Notes: generated by a model from the sequence alone, not told the origin. DNA of 64,000 nucleotides from Haematococcus lacustris (GCA_030144725.1 JASKMD010000261.1:1-64000), one strand, 5' to 3'. Numbered from the stretch's first letter, positions 1-11,766 are shown. Program-made: numbers and translations.

Positions 1-128
1 ACCCTACCCTACCCTACCCTACCCTACCCTACCCTACCCTACCCTACCCTACCCTACCCTACCCTACCCTACCCTACCCTACCCTACCCTACCCTACCCT
101 ACCCTACCCTACCCTACCCTACCCTACC
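1..128. repeat. (ACCCT)n array, telomere-like or intronic microsatellite
   Basis: About 25 perfect head-to-tail ACCCT units run from the first base to 128, where they meet unique sequence 100 bp before a coding exon. The G-strand reads TAGGG. The orientation (C-strand 5' to 3' from the left end) is what a left chromosome end would show. However, another 5-bp array, CCCAC, clearly sits in an intron at 4345, so a simple intronic microsatellite is equally possible. The window cannot show what lies to the left. Confidence 0.9.
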
Positions 129-228
129 GGGCCCCGGCAGCAACGGGCCACTCCCACGTGGTGCAGTCAGCGCTGGCCCTGTGGTGTGACCCGGTGGTGT
201 GAGGTGTGTGGGTCTGGCTGCTGTGCAG

Positions 229-2325
229 GTGCGGCCGGTGGACAGCCGTCCCTTCAGCGCCACCTCCTGGCTGGAGCTGCCCTCCACGGAGCAGCGCAGC
301 CAGTTTGTGGGGAAGGATGTGCCAGGTGAGGACCCCTGACTCCAACCCTGCCGGGCAGCTGCTGCTGCTGCTGCTGCTTGCCTTGCCCTGCCAGCCAGCC
401 AGCTTGCTGCTGCTGCCACTGCTGCTGTACCTTCAGTGGTGCGCCCCTCCTCCGCCCCCCGTGGCCAGCCGCTGTTCAAGGGAGCCTTTGACGGCACCAC
501 CACCCACAACGCCGACTTCCTCCCCTACCAGTCCGCCCCCGCTCGGCCCGTGCTGCAGCCCAGCGCCCTGCAGCCCAGCAAGCAGCGCTTCGCCGGGGAC
601 TCCCAGTACCGCTCAGAGTTCGGGCCCAAGGTCAGCTGCTGGCCCCCTGCTGCTGCTGCTCCCCTGCTGCTGTTGCTGCTGCCGCTGCTGCCTGCTGCTG
701 CCACACACACACATGCAACAAGCAGGGCCGTGTAGGGGTGGGAGGGGTTGTCTGGTTCGAGGCCTGCCGCAAGCCTTCAATGGGATAGGCACCAGCACCC
801 CCCCCCTCACCTGACCCCTGCCGCCGCGTGCCTGGCTGCAGGCTGTGCCGTACGAGCGGGCCCGGGCGCCCAACGCATATGAACCCAACAAGGCGCCATT
901 TGATGGTGAGGCGGCACCAGGCCTCCCCCTCCCTGCCTCCCTCACCCCTGCCTGGCTCCCCCTTCCCCTTACTCAGGCTATGCCCCCCCGGCCCCCGCCT
1001 GACCCCCCCTGAGGCCCTGCCGCCCCCTGCTCCTGTGCCCCCTGCAGGCAGCACCACCCACAAGGCGGCCTTCCAGGCCGTGGAGGTGCCCCGCACGCAG
1101 CGGGTGGCGCCACACGCCTCGTCCATACTGCAGGGCAGCGCGCCCTTTGAGGGTGCCTCCCTGTACAAGGACTCGTTCGGGTGGGTGGCGCTGCGGCTGC
1201 AGGGGCAGGGGCGGGCGGGGCGAGGCAAGCAGGGGGAGGTGGGCAGGAGGGGAGGGTGGGCAGGAGGGGAGGGTGGGCAGGAGGGGAGGGTGGGCAGGAG
1301 GGGAGGGTGGGCAGGAGGGGAGGGTGGGCAGGAGGGGAGGGTGGGCAGGAGGGGAGGGTGGGCAGGAGGGGAGGGTGGGCAGGAGGGGAGGGTGGGCAGG
1401 AGGGGAGGGTGGGCAGGAGGGGAGGGTGGGCAGGAGGGGAGGGTGGGCAGGAGGGGAGGGTGGGCAGGAGGGGAGGGTGGGCAGGAGGGGAGGGTGGGCA
1501 GGAGGGGAGGGTGGGCAGGAGGGGAGGGTGGGCAGGAGGGGAGGGTGGGCAGGAGGGGAGGGTGGGCAGGAGGGGAGGGTGGGCAGGAGGGGAGGGTGGG
1601 CAGGAGGGGAGGGTGGGCAGGAGGGGAGGGTGGGCAGGAGGGGGGGGGGGGGGGGCAGAGGGTCACCCTGCCAGGTACACAGGTGCCTCCCCTAGGTGAG
1701 GCTGCATGTGCCCTCACCCCCCACTGCGACTGCTTCAACACCCCGCTGCTACTTCCTGCACGCCGCCCTGCCCGCTGCTGCTTCCAACCGCTGCCTGGCC
1801 CCTGTGACTGTGCGGTGGTGGCGCAGGAAGCAGCCGTATGCTCGCCGCGGGCTGCTGGTGCCCCAGGGCAATGCAGTGCAGTCAGGTCCCTTTGACGGTG
1901 AGATGCGGGACACCCCCACACCCTGCCCCGCCTCCCCCCTGGCGCCCCGTGCCCCTCCCCCCCTCCCCCTCCCCCCCCCTGCCCCCTGCCCCGCCTCACC
2001 CCCAGCCCTGCCGCCTGCACTCGAGCAAAACCCGCTACGCCGCGCTCCGACCCCCTCCTGCCCCGCATGATGGCACTGCCCAGCCCTCTCCAGCCCTGCC
2101 CTTGCCCAGCCCCCCCTGCTGGCCCCTGTTTGCCTGCTGCTCTCCCCCCCACCCACCAGCGCCGCCCCGCCCCCTGCTGCCACACCCCGCTGTGCAGGGT
2201 CCACCACCTACCACCAGGACTTCACAGCGAAGGAGATCCCGGCCCGCCACTGGCCCCGGCGGGATGACGAGTGCGAGAGCTGTGTGGACGGCATCCCGGG
2301 TGTGACCTGCCGGGAGGAGTACTGA
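229..2325 (+). CDS. SAXO/FAM154-like stabiliser of axonemal microtubules (3' part)
   Basis: Six exons with matching phases are visible: 229-325, 437-630, 842-905, 1048-1180, 1827-1897 and 2198-2325 (TGA), giving 228 residues. The 5' exons lie outside the window. The protein is a series of short repeats of the type F-(D/E)-G-(T/S)-T-x-(H/Y)-x-x-(D/A)-F, for example FDGTTTHNADF, GSTTHKAAF and GSTTYHQDFTAKEIPAR. These resemble the Mn repeats of SAXO1/FAM154 and MAP6-related proteins, which bind microtubules of cilia and centrioles. Several repeat boundaries coincide with exon junctions: the codon for the G of FDG is split by phase-1 introns. The C-terminus is Cys-containing and ends in REEY. The family call rests on repeat pattern and is inference; the assignment to cilia follows the family. 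Confidence in the coding frame is high because every junction keeps phase. Confidence 0.8.
1239..1648. repeat. 17-bp G-rich minisatellite in SAXO-like intron
   Basis: About 23 near-perfect copies of a 17-bp unit (GGGCAGGAGGGGAGGGT) fill most of the intron between exons 1048-1180 and 1827-1897, ending in a run of 14 or more G. Each unit carries three to four G-runs on the + strand, so it could fold as G-quadruplex. The long open frames across it, on both strands, are products of the repeat period and are not genes. Confidence 0.95.
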
Positions 2326-3909
2326 GGGCGGGGCAGCCTGCGGGCCCCCCTCAGCACAGTGCAGCCAGCACCTCGCCCACCACAGTGTCTGGAGGGCGGC
2401 TGTGACCGGGGGGACAGCAGATGGTGCTCATGCTGGTGGCTGCTGCTGCACAGCCGGCAGCGCAGTCAACAGTGCGGGCAGCAGCTCAGGCCAGTGCTCG
2501 CAGTGGTATGGCCAGCAGCTGGCAGTGGTATGGCGGTATGGCAGCTGGCAGCGCTGGCAGTGGTATGGCCGGCAGCGCAACCAACAGTATGGCCAGCAGC
2601 ACAGGCCGGGGTTGGCGGAGACAGCAACCTCCCGGCTTGCATGGCTGGCGTGCCACAGCAACATGCATGCGGTAGCCGCATGACCCAGGGCATGGGAGCA
2701 TGGAGTGGGGTGGGGGTGGGGTGGGGTGGGGTAGGTAGGCATGTGTCCTCCCTGGTGCCTTGCCCTCCCCCTTAACATGAGAGCTTAGGTTACATGTTAC
2801 ATAGGTAACCTGGGGCTAAGGTTGTACACAGTGTAGGCTGACAGTGTGGACGCTGGCAGAGCCGTTCCTGGGGTTGGTGTGGCTCACCAAGTGGCTGCGG
2901 GAGCTGGGCTCGAACCCTGCACCTGTCCAGCAGTTGCAGGGGATGCCACTGTGCTTTATCAATGGGGTGGTTGTTGTTGATGGGCCACACAGCCTCCAAG
3001 CCCCCAGCCCGGTAGACCCGCCTGTAGGTGGTAGGAGGTCATTGGAGCTGTGCACCAGCCATGGACCCATTTGTTTGTACCGCTGAGCCACCAGCCTGGT
3101 AGGGCTGCTAGGCATGAAGGAAGTGCCGGTCAGCAGTTGTGCATCAGTTGTAGGTGTACGACACCCAGTGTTGCTAGGCATGAAGGAAGTGCCGGTCAGC
3201 AGTTGTAGGTATACGACACCCAGTGTCGTGCTGGTTCCAGGGTCATCCTGGCGCCTGGTGCGCTTTGGCGCTGGAACGAGCACTCTCAAGGGGTTAAGAG
3301 GGTGGCCACTTCACTGTGATGCTGCAAGGACAAAGCATGTGCCTCTGATTGCCCGTACATGCATATGCAGAGCGGTACATAACTGTGACGCGTTAAGTAT
3401 TTGCCATGTTAGGACGAGCTGAAGAGCTTGCGTGAATGGTGCGAATGGGCCTTGGGCTGAACGGCTTGTGTGGATAGGTGTGACTGTGAATTCCATTCTG
3501 ACTGATTATGGCATGAGCCCCAGGTGGCTTAAGCGGTTCGATGATAAGAGCCATGTCATGTTGTCATGAGTAATTGTTGCCATGCTTTGAGGTGCTTTGT
3601 TGCACAGGGTTGGTCAGTAAGATTGCAGGACCGCTCCCTGTAATCAGATTCCTTGCTGTGTTTTAGAATGATGGCCCACACCACTCAAGACAACGATCAC
3701 TGCCCTTGCTATGTTCATTGGACGTTTCTGCTAGTGATGCTAGGTCTGCTGCTGGCTTACACCCCTCGAAACTCTAGGGCACACAAACAAAGGCATGATG
3801 GAAATTACTGCATGTCCAGTTCCAAAGTTTGCACACCAACCGGGGCGCTGTAGTGCACACACTTTGTTTGTGCTGCGGTTGTGGCACGACATGCGCTGCG
3901 GGGTCGGCG
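2326..3909. other. Intergenic region between SAXO-like and SNAPC1 genes
   Basis: No supported gene. Up to about 2600 it holds diverged copies of a GGCAGTGGTATGGC-like motif, probably 3' UTR. At 3106-3171 and 3172-3223 a roughly 66-bp segment is tandemly duplicated (beginning TGCTAGGCATGAAGG); the second copy lacks 14 bp. From about 3300 the base composition becomes less GC-rich, as expected for a promoter or 5' UTR of the downstream SNAPC1 gene. An open frame on the minus strand across 2816-3289 has no recognisable domain. Confidence 0.5.
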
Positions 3910-5070
3910 ATGCAACACGCAGCACACCATGACGATTACCGTCCCATCCTGCAGCAGTCCCTAGATGTCCGGGCTATAGTCAAGGAGCTGGGGCTTCCAG
4001 CTTTTGAGGTAGACATCAACCTGCTGATTGACGAGTTCATCCTCCAGGTAAGGACGGCATACCCGCGGCACTTGTCCGCTCATCCGCGCAGCCTTGCACG
4101 CTGTTCATCGCCTTGCGACATGCACAGGTGCAAGCCGGGCGGCCGCCATCGCTGCAAACCTTCAAATCAATATGGAAGTCGATGCATTTTTCCTTCATTC
4201 ACCAGGTCTGCGTACGCGGAAACCCTCGGAGTCAGCCTTGAACAGCAGCAATGGTTTGAGTAAGCTGTAATGTGCTTTACATTCAACCAGCAAACCGGCG
4301 GGCATTAGCGAGCTGCAGCTGCATCAGTAGCAATGCCTCGCCCGACCCACCCCACCCCACCCCACCCCACCCCACCCCACCCCACCCCACCCCACCCCAC
4401 CCCACCCCACCCCACCCCACCCCACCCCACCCCACCCCACCCCACCCCACCCCACCCCACCCCACCCCACCCCACCCCACCCCACCCCACCCCACCCCAC
4501 CCCACCCCACCCCACCCCACCCCACCCCACCCCACCCCACCCCACCCCACCCCACCCCACCCCACCCCACCCCACCCCACCCCACCCCACCCCACCCCAC
4601 CCCACCCCACCCCACCCCACCCCACCCCACCCCACCCCACCCCACCCCACCCCACCCCACCCCACCCCACCCCACCCCACCCCACCCCACCCCACCCCAC
4701 CCCACCCCACCCCACCCCACCCCACCCCACCCCACCCCACCCCACCCCACCCCTCTCCGCAGGCCACCCCCAGCCAGCTGAACCCCTGGGACTACCAGCA
4801 GCTGCTGTACTCCGCGGCAGTGGCACGGCTGGACACCCCCAGCAGTCCCCTGCTGGACCGCTACTACGCACTGCAGCGCCCGGCTGCCACCTGCACGCAG
4901 CCGGCCATGGCAGGTCCAGGCAGCGTCTCTGAGCCAGGCAGCAAGCAGACAACAGGCGGTGGGCAGGGGCAGGGGCACCCCCTCCCCTCCACAGACCCTG
5001 GCTACAGCAGAGACAGAGCCACACTCCCTGCCCTACCTCTTGGGGTAAACTGGGCCTCCCACCCTCCCTT

Positions 5071-5101
<31 letters not shown>

Positions 5102-5959
5102 GGGCAGCAGCAGCAGCAGCAGGCACCCCAGGCACTTGGACTGCTACCCATGCAGCCTGCAGGCCACCATGGATGCGGCCACCAGGCAGGCCAGGAGCCA
5201 GCTGACTGGCAGCCAGTTAGTGCTGCAGCTGCTGCTGCTGCTGCTGCGCCTGCTGCTGCTGGTGCTGGTGCGGAGGCATGCGATGTCCGTAGCTGCAGCA
5301 CCCCCCATGTGCAGCAGCAGCAGCAGGAGGGGCAGCAGCAGCAGCGACTGGAAGGGTCAAGGTCACAGGAGCTGGGGCTGGGGCTAGATCTAGGGGCGCT
5401 GCTGGGCCACCTGGAGCTGCCCCAGCAGCCGCCGCTGCCCCCAGCCACCCAACCACCTTCAAACCCACTGCCCCCATCACGGGCCACCCAGACCCAGCTC
5501 TTGGCACACCCACAGCCCCAACCCTATGGACACTCTGATCCATTGAGCAGCATGTGTGGTGCAGCCCATGCAACTGTCTCCCCCAGCACTGGCCAGGAGC
5601 CACACACCCCCACCACACCATGGCTCCCCCCTGACCCCAGTGGCCAGCCCCACTGCTCACCACCACCACCCCTTGATGCAGGTAGACCTTGTGCAGCTGG
5701 GCAGCAGGAAGCAGCTCAACACAACCTTGATTTGGAAGCTGGTCTTGACCCGGACTCTATGTCGACCATGCCAGATGTCAGCTGCCAACCCTCCAAAGAC
5801 GATGTCGGGGTGCAGCTGGCGCAGCTGCTGGGATTTGAAGGGGGACCTCAATGGGCCCAGGGGCTGCCCAGCCCCCCGTGGCCTGTTGAGGCACCCTTAG
5901 ACCCGCAGCCTGATCTGGACTGGCCATCCATCAGCTCTGGGACCTGGATGCAGCACACA

Positions 5960-5998
<39 letters not shown>

Positions 5999-8151
5999 TG
6001 TCAGGAGGAGCAGCACTGGCAGAACCAGCAGCAGCAGCAGCAGCAGCAGCAGGATGTGGCGCAGCAAGCGCAGGCCTGGTCTGTGTTGGTCCCGTGTGTG
6101 GGTGCACTGTACTGCCTGTACTGCCTGCGCCACACCCAGCTGGTGAAGCCACGTGTGAACATATACCTGCCCCTGGGCCTCCTGCAGCTGCTGCTGGCCT
6201 GGGTGCCCACACTGGTCAGCCATGGGTTGCTGGGGGGCGTGCAGGTGCTCAAGGTGGGTGGGGGCTGGGGCAGGGAGGGGGACAAGCAGGGCCGAGGGAG
6301 GTGTTCAAGGGGAGGGTCGGGTGAGGGCCAGGAACGGGGTTAGAATGAGGTCGTATGCCAAGTCAGGAGGCAGGGGCAGGGGCGGGGCAGGGGCAGGGGC
6401 AGGGGCAGGGGCAGGGGCAGGGGCAGGGGCAGGACTGAGGGGTTGAGAGCAGCCGGCATCCAGGCACGTATCTCGCCAGCGCTGATCATGGCTTGCCCAG
6501 CACCAGCCTGCCTGGCCTGCTCCGTAGCGCTGCTGACCCCCCTCCCCCTGGCCCTGCTGACGCGGCGCACGCCCCCCTCCCCTCACAGGCGCTGTGGCGG
6601 GAGCAAGCCTTCCTGGTGGGCGCCCTGCGCAAGCCCGCCCATGGCGCCTACCGCCCGGGTGCCGACAACAGCCTGGGCCGGGGGCCCGGAGGGGAGGCTG
6701 CTGGCCTGAACCCCCTGCTCATGTCCAGCAAAGCCATGCGTGACGCCCTGCTGCACATCCGGTAAGCCCAGCACCGCCACACCCACCCTTGCCTCTAGTG
6801 GGCGCCAGGGGGGCAGGGGGGGCCTGCTGCCCTGGCCTGGCCTGGCCTGGCCTGCGTGCAGCTGACCTGCCACCCACCCCCACCCCCACCCCCTTCACAC
6901 CTCTCCCCCCTCTATCCCCCCGCCACCACCGCCCTGATAAGCCTGCTGTATAGGCCGCAGCCTTGCCCCCGGCCCTGCCCCCCTCCCCCTTGCTCCTGAC
7001 CTTGCCTATGACCTCAGCCTTACCCAACCCCTGGCATTGGCAGGACACCTTGCCGCACCACCGACTAGCCTGCAGCACCACTGACGCGCCTGACTAGCCT
7101 GCAGTGTGTGGTGCCGTGGCTCTGCCCCGCGGCCCTCGCAGCACCAACCTGCACTCCCTCACCGACCTCAACAAGCTGGCCACCCTGTGCGGGGACTACA
7201 CCGCCGCCCGCTCACGCGTGTTCCAGCCCAGCAGGCGGGGCGCTGTGCTGCTGCCCAGCCGGCCCTGCACCAGCCCCCCTGCCCAGCTGGAGCCGCCCCC
7301 CGTGTTCGACTCCGCAGCTTACGCCGCCCAGCTGAAGCGGCTGATCCAGCATCAGGCGCAGACAGTGGCCGACTCCTTGCTGGGCGCCACCCCAGCAGCA
7401 GGCGACAAGGAGCCAGGCAGCAGCCGGGGGCAAGGCCAGAAGCCTGCGGAGCGAGGGGGGGGGCGCAGCAGAGGAGGGGGGGGCAAGGGGGGGCCCCCAG
7501 CCCCTGCGCCCCGGGCTGGGGGGCAGCAGCAGGAGGAGGGCGGGGGCAACCCTGGCCTGGGTCCAGGTGGCGAGGTGGCGTCACGGTCAGCCCTGCGCCT
7601 GGCTTCAGGCGTGTATGGTGACGTCATGCGGCGCAGGGCTGCCCGGGAGGCCAAGGCGGCTGCAGCAGCTGCTGCTGCGGAGGAGGCTGCAGGGGCGATG
7701 CTGACGTCTGGGTCAGGGGCCGGTGGCCCTACTGCTGCTGCTGCTGGGGTGGCGGGCCGGCGCCAGCAGCAGCAGCAGCAGCAGCAGCAGGCGGGCAGGC
7801 GTGGTGGCAGCAGCCGGGCTGAGCTGGACCTGAGGAGGGAGTTGCGGGAGGCGGGGCTGCTGCAGGGGCGGCTGGGGGAGGGGCCTGGGTCAGAGGATGA
7901 TGGGGACGGGGAGCTCCTGGGGTGAGTCACAGGTCACACCACAGAGTCACACCAAAAAGTGTGTCGTGTGATGCGTGTGATGGGATGGGTGAGGGGTGGG
8001 TCCTGGGGCGTGAGCTGGTGTGTGATGGCCTGGGGGTGTAGAGGAGGGGGCCAGGTCAGGGGGAGGAGGGGGCTAGGTGGGGGCGAATGCCAGGCCAAGT
8101 GCAGAGCCTTGACTGTGAGGTACGGCTGGCCCCTACCTGCTGCCAGTGCTG

Positions 8152-8197
<46 letters not shown>

Positions 8198-11167
8198 GTG
8201 CTGCTGCTATGACCTTGGGCTGCCCCCTGTGCTGCCCTACCCTGCTGCCCCCCTGCCCCTTGTAGCCTGCTGCTGGCTGCCCCTCCCCCCTCCCTCACCT
8301 CGCTGCCTCCCTGTCCCCCCTGCTGCTGCTGCAGGCCTGAGCAGGTGCGCGGGTCTGGCCTGGCCCCCCTGGCGCTGCTGCCTGGCGGGGCAGCCCAGCG
8401 CGCCCTGCTCGCAGCCCAGCAGCGCGAGGCAGCTCACACCCAGCTGGCGAGCGGCTGGCTGCATGCACACGAGCAGCTGATGCTACAGGAGGACGAGGAG
8501 GAGGAGGACATGCCCGACCTGCTGCCATCCCCACTTGCCCCTGCGGCTAGCAACCCGCCTGCTGCTGTGGCCACCCCCCCTGACGGTCCACTGCCAGCCA
8601 CTGCAGCAGCTGCAGCCACCACTGCCCAACCTTCCACAGCTGCCGCTGGGTGTCTCACTGCTGCTGGGGAAGCGATGGAGGAGGTGGTCAGAGGTGGAGC
8701 AGGTCAGGTCAGGGCGGGGGAGCTGCCACTGGCGACATCAGGGGGGCTGGCGGCTGGGGGCCTGGTCCTGGCTCAGGAGGTGCTCAGTGGCCTCGATGCC
8801 CGCCTGGACCCAGGCGCCTCCTGTCTTCATGGCCCTGTATTGCCAGGCTCACCTTGGAGCCACCGCCTGGACACAGCTCTGACAACACCGTCAGCACCAG
8901 CACCGGCAGCACCAGCACTGGCAGCACCAACACCAGCAGCACCAGATGTCACAGCAGCAGCACCGACAGCAGCACCAGCACTGGCAGCAGCAGCAGCAGC
9001 ACTGGCAGCAGCAGCAGCAGCAGCAGCGGCAGCAGCAGCACCTTGCGAGCCAGTTCGAGTATCGCCGCCTAGGGCTGTGGACCCCATGACAGTAGCGACC
9101 CCAGCAGCAGGAAGGGCGGAAGGAGGGGCGGAAGGAGGGGCGGAAGGAGGGGCGGAAGGAGGGGCGCAAGGCAGGGCAGACAGCCCTGTGGCCAGCAGTG
9201 GCCTGCACCCCGCTGGTCAGCCGCCCCTCGCCTCCCAGCTGGCCCAGGTGGCTGATGCAGCGCATGACGCCGCCACCCTACCCCCGCTCTGTCCTGAGGG
9301 GCCTGAGCTAGCGGATCATGAGCAGGCCACGCTGCTAGCACTGGAGCTGGCCAGCTGGCAAGAGGCGGCAGCCAGCGCACCACCCTCCCCGCCACCGCCC
9401 ACCAGCCCAGCTCCCACCCAAGAGGCTGTGGGTGCAGCTGCAAGGCCAAGCAACGGAGGGCTGGCTAGCGCTGCGCCCCCCTCCTCCCTGGCCTGCCCCG
9501 CACTGCCTCTCACCAGCCAGGCCTGCAAGGGCAGGGGGGCAGAGGCAGGGCAGGGCGCAGCGGGGCGGGCAGGGGCAAAGGGGGCCGCGCAGCGTGGGCG
9601 CCAGCGTGGCAGTGCTGCTCTTGCCTCCTCCCGGTCGGGTGAACTGTCTGTGGGCAATGGCGTTGAAGAGGCCCCTGCAGGTCCAGGCCGGGATAGGGGG
9701 AGAGGAGGGAGCAGGGGCAGGGGCAGGGGCAGGGGCAGGGGCAGGGGCAGGGGCGCAAGAAGCGGTGTGGGGGGTGACCTGGGTAGTAAGGGGGGAGAGG
9801 GTCCTGAGCTGCAGGGCGGGCTGGACCTGCCTCCACTCCTTCAGCCTGCTGCACTGGAACCCAGCGGTGGGGTGGTAGCTCAGTCCACCACCAAGCGCAA
9901 GCGGGGGCAGCGGGCTGGCCAAGGCGATGCAGGGTTGGATCAGTTGCGCTTGGCACAAGGCTCGTCATCAGGATCAGAGCAGCAGCAGGGCAGTACAGCA
10001 GGCGCTGCAGGTCTGAAGCGCAAGTGCTGCGAGTCAGCCTTAACCCTAGCCTCAGCTCCAGCCCAAACCCTTACTCCAGCCCGAATCCTTACTCCAACCC
10101 CAGCTCCAGCCCCAGCCCGAATCCTTACTCCAATCCCAGCTCCAGCCCCAGCCCCAGCCCCAGCCCCAGCCCCAGCCCCAGCCCCAGCCCCAGCCCCAGC
10201 TTCCTCCCAAGGCCTCGCCCCAGGTCCTTCATCCATGCCTGGAGCAGCAGCAGCAGCAGCAGCACACCGGGGCATCCCTGCCCCCTGCCTTGCTCCTGAG
10301 CTCAGCAGCGATGATGAGGAGGCAGAGGCGATCCTGGCTGCCCTGAATGCCGCCCGCAAACAGCCCCAGGGCAGCTCGCTGGCCCGGCTGCGTGAGGGCC
10401 CTGGGGGCATCGCTGGGGCAGCCGCCACCCTGGCTGTCTCCCACGCCCTGGGGCCAGGGGACCAGCAGGCAGGAGGGGCCCAGGCCCCTGCCACCACCGC
10501 AGCGCCTAAGGGCTGCAGGGCACCTGGGGCGCCTGGCAGCAACACAGAGAGGCTCCACCACCTGCCACCTCACGCTAATGGGCACACAAGGGACACTTTA
10601 CTGCTGCTGCCACCAAGCCAGGCCGCCGGCCCTTCCCACTCTGCCGCTGCTGCTGCTCCTCCTGCTGCTGCTGCGAATGGTGCGAGGGCGCCCTCTGGCG
10701 TGGACATTAGCCATGGCCTGCTGTTCGCCAGCCTGGACCCTGACCCGCTGGCCCTGGGCCTGGAGGTAGCCCAGGGCTTGGGTCTGCCCTTCAGCCAGCA
10801 CCCCGGTTCTGCTCAGTATGCCGGGGGTGGAGAGGACCACGTAGCCTCTGGCGCCTCTCCCACACCCAGTGGCGAAGAAAGTCTGAGCAGCCTGTCGAGC
10901 GACGAGCTGGAGCTGTACACCGGAGCAAGGCCGGTGGGTCGTACTGCGGTCGCACCACCCGGGAGTCAGGTGGCGACAGCAGCGGCATCCGTGGCGGAAG
11001 CGGGCGGGCAGAACAGCGGCGCGCGGTTGGCCGTGGCCTTGGTGCCCGGGGAGGCGGGGGACGCGTCGGAGGATGACGAGGGGTATGAGGACCTGATTGC
11101 TCGCTTTGCTGCAGCAAAGGCCGCAGCTGCCTGCGCCGCGAGGGGAGCGGGTGTGCGCAAGGGCTAG
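3910..11167 (+). CDS. SNAPC1: snRNA-activating protein complex subunit 1 (SNAPC1/SNAP43), giant form
   Basis: Six phase-consistent exons: 3910-4047, 4128-4205, 4763-6253, 6589-6761, 7142-7921 and 8335-11167, predicting 1830 aa against roughly 370-400 in human and plants. Start is the first in-frame ATG. Residues 30-72 (AFEVDINLLIDEF, then LQTFKSIWKSMHFSFIH) resemble the N-terminus of plant SNAPC1. The family core VGALYCLYCLRHTQLVKPR lies near residue 520, followed across an intron by LWREQAFLVGALRK. SNAPC1 bridges the complex that binds the proximal sequence element of snRNA promoters for Pol II and Pol III. About 400 residues of Gln/Pro/Ala-rich sequence split the N-terminal part from the core. 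A tail of roughly 1200 residues follows, with acidic patches (DEEEEDMPDLL, SSDDEEAEAI), Gly-Arg runs and Pro-Ala runs; it is presumably disordered. The family call is from motif memory. Phase agreement across five introns supports a single gene. Confidence 0.85.
4345..4753. repeat. (CCCAC)n array in SNAPC1 intron 2
   Basis: Roughly 80 perfect CCCAC units occupy nearly all of the 4206-4762 intron and stop 10 bp before its acceptor (CTCTCCGCAG), so the array itself supplies the polypyrimidine tract. Apparent proteins of Pro-Thr-His repeats (+) or Gly-Trp-Val repeats (-) over it are artefacts of a 5-bp period. Confidence 0.97.
6371..6434. repeat. (GGGGCA)n array in SNAPC1 intron 3
   Basis: About ten GGGGCA hexamers lie within the 6254-6588 intron. 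The same hexamer recurs inside the last SNAPC1 exon at about 9716-9752, where it encodes a Gly-Arg run, so the unit is tolerated in both intron and coding sequence. Confidence 0.85.
9110..9170. repeat. 12-bp tandem repeat inside SNAPC1 coding exon
   Basis: Five or so copies of GGAAGGAGGGGC in the last SNAPC1 exon encode repeated Glu-Gly-Gly-Ala. A second in-frame coding array at about 10060-10200 (CCAGCC units, partly CCCGAATCCTTACT) encodes Pro-Ala and Ile-Leu-Thr-Pro repeats. Unit lengths divisible by three keep the exon open. Confidence 0.85.
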
Positions 11168-11206
11168 GGGACATAGCAACCATTGGGTTTTTCATGCTGT
11201 CGAATG

Positions 11207-11262
11207 CACCAGGCCATCAGGGCCAGGAGGGAGGCGCCGTAGCTGTAGATCTGCGGGCAGAG
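11207..11262 (-). pseudogene. Relic copy of CTR copper transporter exon 2
   Basis: On the minus strand a CCCGCAG acceptor is followed by codons IYSYGASLLAL, nearly the same as the start of exon 2 of the copper transporter at 12908 (VYSYGASLLAL). About 15 bp of upstream intron are also similar. Similarity fades after about 35 coding bases. It lies between the SNAPC1 stop and the transporter's 3' end. It is best read as the remnant of a second tandem transporter copy or of a local exon duplication. Confidence 0.6.
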
Positions 11263-11766
11263 GCTGTTCAAAAGCTGCTCGTAGATTGGCGGCATGCTCG
11301 ATTATTCACTGGAGTTAAGGCCGTTCAATTCAAAGAAAGGAGCAGAGCGCTCGCTTCAAACAACACAGACGCACACAGATGCATTGCGGCACAGCCCACT
11401 GGGCGCTCAGTGATGTCTGGGCCAGCACCTCATGATCAGTATCGGATGACAGATGCCCTCGTGCTGTCGACGTCGCCTGAGTTCCGCACACCTCCGTCAG
11501 CTGGCAGGGCGGCTGTCGACTGTATATGATTTGGCTAGAGCTGACCAAGCCAGGTCTCATGTCCCTCACCATCATTCCTCACACCCCAGCCCAGAACGCC
11601 CCTAACCCAGTGCCTGATCAGGCTCCTCAGTCGCCCTGCCTACCGACCTGAGTCAGGACCTGCCCACCACGTGTTCAGGCAGCCTGACCCCTTGGCCGGC
11701 GTCCATGGAGGCACCCCGCGCTGCAGGCCCCTCACGCTGCAGGTCCGTTGCGGGAGCTGCAGGTCT

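Noticed and set aside
632..2185. 517-codon minus-strand open frame across the SAXO-like locus
   Set aside because: It is antisense to six phase-matched exons and depends on the 17-bp minisatellite; no domain.
2907..3090. Minus-strand Pol III-like boxes (A box TGGCTCAGCGG at 3080-3090, B box GGTTCGAGCCC at 2907-2917)
   Set aside because: The boxes are about 160 bp apart, no cloverleaf can be drawn, and there is no terminator or poly-A tail nearby. A decayed tRNA-derived SINE is conceivable but not supported.
4345..4753. CRISPR-like array
   Set aside because: Units are contiguous pentamers with no spacers, and the genome is eukaryotic. No CRISPR array is present anywhere in the window.
4272..4978. 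Long open frames of Pro-Thr-Pro-Pro-His or Trp-Gly-Gly-Val repeats on both strands
   Set aside because: They come from a stop-free 5-bp CCCAC array that lies within an intron whose flanking exons join in phase.
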